Shown in pieces: positions 57,979 through 64,000 of a stretch of 64,000 nucleotides of DNA (within the stretch, counting starts at the first letter, position 1; each line of letters starts with the position of its first letter). The translations under genes were made by a program, and so were the position numbers. Below the pieces are notes generated by a model. That model saw only the letters and a program-made list of their open reading frames with translations. It was not told where the DNA came from and did not search any database. Source of the DNA: Agrocybe praecox. Lineage: Eukaryota; Basidiomycota; Agaricomycetes; Agaricales; Agrocybaceae. The stretch is taken from NCBI GenBank assembly GCA_964017145.1, contig OZ024851.1, forward strand, positions 1,984,001 to 2,048,000, written 5' to 3'.

Positions 57979-59334
57979 ATGCAACATCCTACACTACAAA
58001 ATGTTCGCATTCGGTCCACTCGTGATGCCTTGCAAGTCTTCCACGCCGTCGCTACACACCGCCTACCGCTGATCACAAGACGGCTCGACGCTGAGGAACG
58101 AAGGAATATCATTCCTGGAAATGTTTACGTCTGGTAGGAGACCCTGCATGAGCGCTGTGAATGCAACAATATTGAAATCGCGGGCATTTAAGGGAAGAAC
58201 GCGGGGCAAACACTGAACCAACAGGATTGGGTATGGAACGATGGTAGGGCGTCTAGTACCAAGGAAACATTGTGGTCTGATTAACAATCTAAAACCTTTA
58301 GGACTGATGGAATGGGCTGGGGCCCTAGTCGTACGTATCAATCGTGCAGAGTTTCTTGCGTTGTCAACTGAAAATTATCATTTCACATAGGAGTTCGAGA
58401 TGTGCGTTTATAATCTTAATACCTCGTTCGGAAGAGTATTGTTCTTAACCGATATCAATTTCAGGAATTCCTCTTTTATCACCAAAAAGATTCCGACGTG
58501 ACGGACGATCTTGTGAATCCCGTAACCCCGTGGGCACAAATGATGAGGTCAGTCGTCGCGTCCTGCCATTTTACCCTACGCCACTCGATGTGGATTTACA
58601 CCAAACAGCGGGAAATTGCGCTTTTCCAGTTTATTTTTGTCTTTTGGGACATATCCTGAATTATTGGCCTCTTTCTGACAGTGCCCACAGAAGACCGGCA
58701 GGAAGACTCCCCAACAGACCCTACCCTAGTGATAATCGAGTAGTTCCGGAAGCCGAACGTTTGATAAAACAGACTTACAGCGTTCATGTATCTTTGCCCG
58801 GAGATAGGCCGCGTGGACTTATTCGAAAGTGGCATCTTAGTGAGTGGAACTATGTTCTTGGGAAAGAAGACTTCAATAACCACCTTCACGAAAGCTGCTT
58901 ATTTCAGCCCTCTAAAATTGGATGAACTCAGCACCATTGATAACATACGTGGTGTAGGAGATATATCTGTACCCGAAGGATGGTTCAGGAGCGCCCGAAT
59001 TGGAAGAAACAGAAGGGATAGCCGCACCAATGGCCCCAGTCCTCATTCACCTGAGAATCACAACCACAATTCACCGTCCCCTACGGCCAATGGGAATTAC
59101 TACTATCCTTCTACTAATTCTCACCATCGACTGCCTTCTTCGTCCTCTCATCCATCATCCCCCGCTCCTTCTGGATACCATCAGACTCTTTCACCTCCAG
59201 CACCGTCGACTCAGCATATCCACGGCTACGAGAACTCGCACCATCAGCTTGTCCCTTTGGAGATTCTGACAAGAAACTCTGGCCCGAGACGCGATCCTGC
59301 AGATGAACTTTTACTACGCAGGTTCCTTGCTTGA
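57979..59334 (+). CDS. WOPR-domain transcription factor (Gti1/Pac2 family)
   Basis: Fungus-specific DNA-binding regulator related to Wor1, Ryp1, Gti1 and Pac2, which control morphological switching. Seven exons: 57979-58133, 58193-58243, 58302-58330, 58391-58401, 58465-58547, 58682-58839, 58895-59334; 308 residues. WOPR box part a: ALQVFHAVATHRLPLITRRL, DAEERRNIIPGNVYVWEERG, TGLGMERWTDGMGWGPSRVR, DEFLFYHQKD. After a linker, part b: LIKQTYSVHV and RKWHLTAYFSPLKLDEL, ending VPEGWFRSAR. The tail is rich in Ser, Pro, His and Asn. Exon 4 is only 11 nt. The ATG chosen starts right at the domain (MQHPTLQNVRIRST); an upstream in-frame frame begins without ATG. Confidence 0.94.
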
Positions 59335-61925
59335 GGTGCTGAGCGCGCTTTGCGCTTTCTGTCCCTTCGTTGCTCCAGGGTCAGACGCCAAAAACATTTG
59401 CTTGCTTCAAGAAGCAAGCCACAGTCACCTAGGCATTTTACTGGGTTGTATTATATTTGTTCATTAACCATAGATGAAACGGTCGTTAACTCATTTTAAC
59501 CTAAATTATCTCTCCACAAGAACTTTCCCCTTTTCCCATCATCCCCCTTGCTGTGATTATTGTATGCACTGTTGCTAGTACCTCCCCTCATGATCAAGAC
59601 TCTCGTCATTTTGTATTTCTATGTAGAGTACTACTAATTAGTCTCCTCGCCAATTACGAAAGTTATTTCCTTTGACGTGATACTTTGCTTGGACCTGTAT
59701 TATTTCCCGCCGTAGGCGTCGCCCCTCTTTCTACTACAAGACCACTTACTGATTTATCTTGTGCTCGTCGTTTGTGTTTGTCACTGAACGCGATGATCAT
59801 GTGAGATACGCTAGCTTGAAGAAGTGAGCGATAGTCTATGGAACCTGAATTTGAAATCAGAATTTAGGGTCGCGATCGACGATTTACATCAGGAAGAGTG
59901 TCGTCGATCCTTCATAGCCATAGAGACTTTCAACTATCATTTAAATTGTGAGAACCTAACCTACGCATTCGGCAAGGGTTCTAGAGCAGCGATAGTAAAC
60001 AGGAATGGGCACCATTTACTACTCTCTTATCAATAGATTTTGCCGTTGGTCAAAATTCTACTTCGATTGAGAACAGAATGTACTTCTCCGAGACGCATGT
60101 ATGTCAGATTTCGCACAGCCAGGCTACATGGTAGTAGTATTATTTTTGTACATACAACTCCCTTGCTTGCCGAGATTCTGACAGCGTCTAGTCGAGACCA
60201 TGTACTTACGGAAATGAATAAATAGCTCAAATAGCTACTCGCTTTCCGCGGTATAATAGTGCTATATGCTCCTATCTTACTTAAAGGAGGATTCAATTTC
60301 AAATTTTGCAATCTCACCTGTCATCATCAGTAAGGAAGGTGCTAATGCACGGTTTCTTTCCGTAGAAATGATATAGGCCATACATGCCTTGTGCTAATTG
60401 TGCACTCCGTCGAACCACTGGAGTTATTGTTACTACTGTTTTACTCGTCCTATGTCAACGCGCAGTATCTCTCTGCTAAAGCCACCAATGCGGTGTGTCG
60501 TTCTCCCTTAGAGACTATAAACGCCTGAAAGCGTTTCAGAAACTCTATTCCTTTACTTTGAGTGGGGCCAGTAGATTAAGCGTGTATTGAATCATTCTGG
60601 ACGAAATAGTCGAAAAGGTAGGTTGTCTTCCACCACAAGTTGGGAACCACGGCGATTTGGATCACCGATGAGTGTGCGTGGGAGTAAACATAACACCTGT
60701 ATCTTGGAAACTTTATCATTTGGATATAGACGAACGCAAGGTTATGATACGCTTTCATTGAGATGATTCGGTGGAACAAGTCCGAGTGTGTTTTGGCTCA
60801 CACATTGTAGTTCTTGTGATTGAAACCTCAACAGACACTCACTGACATGAGCGAGAATCCTGACGTTGACAGGAGGTGTTGACATGTCCGATTTCATTAT
60901 GGTTTCCCCTTAAGCGATATTGAATTCAGACGAACAGATTTTCTTGCGGGAGATAGACTTTTTTGTGGAGAGCTTGTACGGACAGTACGAGGCAACAATA
61001 AATTTCAGTTTCTTTGCGTCCATTCCACATGCAAACATTGGTCGCGGACGGACGACCGATTATTCCACGCCATCATACGGCGGTAAAAATAACTATTCTA
61101 TATATAGAAGATGTATAGATAATCTATGCGCTATAAAATTAGACAAATGAAGAATATGTATTTTTGTCGACAACGTTGAATAAATTGCCATTTCTGTTAG
61201 TACACCGTGTGCCAGCAGGGATGGGTAGTAGATCGGTCCGCGAGTCTGGGATTATTACTCATGACTGTTACATTGGAGATGTCAAGCCTTAATCTTATCC
61301 TTGTCTCACGGAAACTTGGTAAGCTAATAATTTTCAAACCTACAGGCTTTGAGTAATAGTAGCACCGTAGAAAGTAGAAACGTACATAGATGAAGCTTAA
61401 TGGTAGTGGTTTACTACTCTTTGGTATTACACAGTAGTGATGGTTGCCGTTTTGTTATGGTTTATTCCCATGAAATAGGCTTCCTCGGACAAGGTCAGCA
61501 CAGGGCACATAAACTACGAGACGTCATGATACGGCAGGAAACGTGTTATCAAAGGTATCCAATGTGTTTCCCGGTGGATTCCCTGTCCCCAAGTCCAGGA
61601 TATTGGCTACTGAAATTGTTAAAGTTAAGTCAGATTATATGCCAGCAGAATTAGATGTCCACACGATGTATCATTTTTTCTATGATGTTGAGTACGTACT
61701 CTTGGTTGAACCTGAACATTTGAATGTTCGAGCTTCCCAACGAGAGAGCGACTTTAATTACTGATAGGCAAATGCCGAATTACTTAGTTTTGTAATTAAT
61801 TAATTACTCAAATTATATATATTATTTAGCTAACACATAACATCACGTCATAGGTGGAAATGTTTCAATTTCGAAGTTGACTACAGTCATTGACGCCGGT
61901 CACTGTCTCCTTACGCTTCACCTCA
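59335..61925. other. 2.6 kb intergenic, no gene seen
   Basis: Very AT-rich with short, motif-free open frames. No RNA gene or repeat recognised. Confidence 0.5.
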
Positions 61926-63954
61926 ATGTCAGAATCAAGAAAGACTCAAAGCAAGGACGCTCCAGACGGGAAGCCAAGGGGGGCCAATAGGTCGACAAAG
62001 GTGGCCGGAAAGCTCAAGGTCTTACCAGAACAACCGGAACCTCTACCTCTTCTCGGGCCCAAATCCACCGGTCCCAAACAGCGCAAGGACCACGCTGAGA
62101 GCACTGGGACAACTGGAGATAGTGATGATGGTGATGTAGAAGAAATTGACGAATCCCAGGAAGAGGACGTTGCGGTATGTGTTTTCTGGACAAAGCAAAG
62201 ACGGACGCGTGTAAACGATTCATTGTTTTTTTTTGCAACAGGTGTATAATCAAATTTCCTTAATACCTGAGGGCACAGCTCGTAGGGATGCTTTGAAACT
62301 GACGAAAAAGAAAGCCAAATCATTGCCACGGGTAACGGCGTACGCTACAGCCAGGTAAAGAGACGGCACTGGGAATTTCAAGATGCAAACTAACGCTTCT
62401 CAGCTCTTACCGGATGAATGACCTACTGAAGTTTTTCAATGCGAGGCGTAATGCATACCATACAGATCCCAAACTGATCGACGATGTAATATACACACCA
62501 TATGTGTACGACCCACCCTCAAATTCCCATGAACCGCGGCAATCCAGTGCCCCAACTGGTGATCTACTGGGTATTCCAGAACTCAGGGAAGATGGAGAGG
62601 AAGACGCAGAAGTAGAGAACCCACCCAAAACGAGGAAGGCTAGCAAGTTTGATACCACTGCAACCGAAGCAGAGATATTTCTGTTTGACTACGGCACGGT
62701 CGTTATATGGGGCATGTCTGAATCTCAGGAAAAGAGGTTTCTATCTTCCTTGTGAGTCTTTTAGCTCGACCCCAAACCCGCGTTCGTCTTTATTTAAAAC
62801 TATTTTATTTATATAGGAAGAGGTTCGAAATCGACAAGCTAGGTAATTCAATTTCACAGCCTCACAAATAGTGACTCGTATCTAATGAATGACCAGCTCC
62901 TGACGACATCGAGATGGAAGACCTCAATTATTATTATGCGAATTACAGTCGGTACGGATCACTTGACTTCTCTGGTTTTGACCAGTGTCTAATCTTGCTT
63001 ATACTCTAGAATATATAATGATGTCATCACATTGCGAAAAGGATCTAGTTATATGTGAGTGGGGTACGCGCAAACGCGCTAGAACCAAAACTCAAGGGCA
63101 TAATAGGACAAAACTGTCCTTATCGCACGCGCTGTCGCAATCAGTAAAAATATCTTTGGCACGTTTATTCTCCTACTCAAAGAAGCACATTTTACTAACG
63201 CATGCTTTTAATGTAGTTTGAAGAACTAATTTCATCCAAAATCGAAGAAACAAAAGATATTCCGGAATTAATCAGCGAAACCGGCAAGATTAACATGCCG
63301 CACAAAGGCAGGTCTCTTTGTTCGTGATGATAGCCTTCATGAAATTGAAATTAGCAAGTTTTTTCTAGAAATCATGCAGAAAATTGGACAACTGTTCTTG
63401 CTTCGGACCAGCATTAATTCTGTGGGTTCTGTCCTCGACTCACCAGTACGTATCTTCACGTATACAAATGTTCAATGGGGCACTGGAATTGACTAATTAT
63501 GAACAGGAAGTGTTCTGGGTGAGTTCTTAGCTCGTGAACAGTTGACCGAGCATGTCACCCATATTGAAATCTGCTTCCAGACTTTTCCGGATTTGCAGCC
63601 TCTGTATGATGCCGCTCGGAGTTACCTAGAAATTCCGCAAAGAATCACCTTGTTGAACACTCGCGTAGAGGTAAATTTTATTGAAATTGAGGCGGTGCGC
63701 CGGCGCCCGAATTGAAGACGCCTAGTATAGTAAACAGTTGATGATTTTCCTTTCATAGGTATTGCAAGACATGCTTCAGCTATTGAAGGAATCGGTCTCC
63801 AGCAAACATTCGGAACGCCTGGAACAAATCGTCATCTTTCTGATTGGTATAGAAATTGGCAAGTCGGTTTCTCTATCTTTCGACGAAATGGATATTAACT
63901 TTCTCCGCAGTGTTAGGTGTTATTACCATTCTCGTTGATTTAATGGCCGCATGA
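61926..63954 (+). CDS. DUF155 / RMND1 family protein (RMD8/Sif2-like)
   Basis: Thirteen exons: 61926-62174, 62242-62354, 62404-62751, 62817-62842, 62897-62951, 63010-63054, 63107-63158, 63217-63307, 63369-63445, 63507-63518, 63581-63670, 63759-63846, 63911-63954; 429 residues. Disordered basic N-terminus, then DUF155 blocks: AEIFLFDYGTVVIWGMSESQ, APDDIEMEDLNYYYANYSR, IYNDVITLRKGSSYMTKLSL, SHALSQSVKISLFEELISS, QKIGQLFLLRTSINSVGSVL and LNTRVEVLQDMLQLLKESV. One C-terminal membrane helix (IVIFLIVLGVITILVDLMAA) ends the protein. Yeast members (Rmd1, Rmd8) are membrane proteins of unclear role; human RMND1 supports mitochondrial translation. Two introns, after 63158 and 63307, use GC donors, and one exon is 12 nt (EVFW). 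Confidence 0.93.
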
Positions 63955-64000
63955 CCAGTAAATTGTTTTCCCCGTCTCAACCTTAAGGATTCGAGGGTTC

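Overview
The window looks like nuclear DNA of a mushroom-forming basidiomycete (Agaricomycetes type). Almost every gene is cut by several 45-80 nt GT-AG introns, tRNA genes carry small introns next to the anticodon, and the gene set is fungal: LYS2 aminoadipate reductase, a WOPR (Gti1/Pac2) regulator, ERV29, ENP2, MutY glycosylase, a DUF155/RMD8-type protein, an F-box/LRR protein and small secreted double-psi barrel proteins. I rebuilt gene models by hand from splice sites, reading-frame continuity and family motifs. Every exon sum quoted for a complete model is a multiple of three.

Layout. 1-7 kb: a GNAT acetyltransferase running off the left edge, a tRNA-Asp, a PTEN-type phosphatase (TEP1), coding-like fragments, and an NmrA-type reductase. 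7-12 kb: two tRNA-Asp genes as an inverted pair, B-type cyclin, and a second NmrA reductase. 13-17 kb: two tandem secreted DPBB proteins sharing exon structure and core promoter, then a short protein with an XPA-C-like end. 17.7-20.7 kb: tRNA-Val and a 110-115 bp direct repeat bracketing a gene for a single-pass membrane protein.

20.9-30.2 kb is a duplication-rich block. Two coiled-coil proteins with different N-termini share a C-terminal domain and lie at its two ends. Inside are a decayed DJ-1/PfpI copy, an intact DJ-1/PfpI (Hsp31-like) gene, an APH-type kinase gene, a scrap of the DJ-1 3' end and a second APH-type kinase gene. This implies tandem duplication of a DJ-1/kinase unit.

30.4-46.7 kb is dense housekeeping sequence: ribosomal protein eL42, a large GNAT-like protein, LYS2, tRNA-Thr, a zinc alcohol dehydrogenase, ENP2 and ERV29. 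46.7-64 kb holds an F-box/LRR gene, the MutY homologue, a DNAJC11-like protein, the WOPR regulator and a DUF155 protein, separated by long AT-rich spacers with no convincing genes.

Most genes are single housekeeping loci without operon-like logic. The best candidates for undescribed biology are the shared C-terminal domain of the two coiled-coil proteins, the DJ-1/APH kinase array, and the DPBB pair. Three introns, two in the DUF155 gene and one in the DNAJC11-like gene, can only be explained as GC-AG introns. No CRISPR array, virus or intact transposon was seen.
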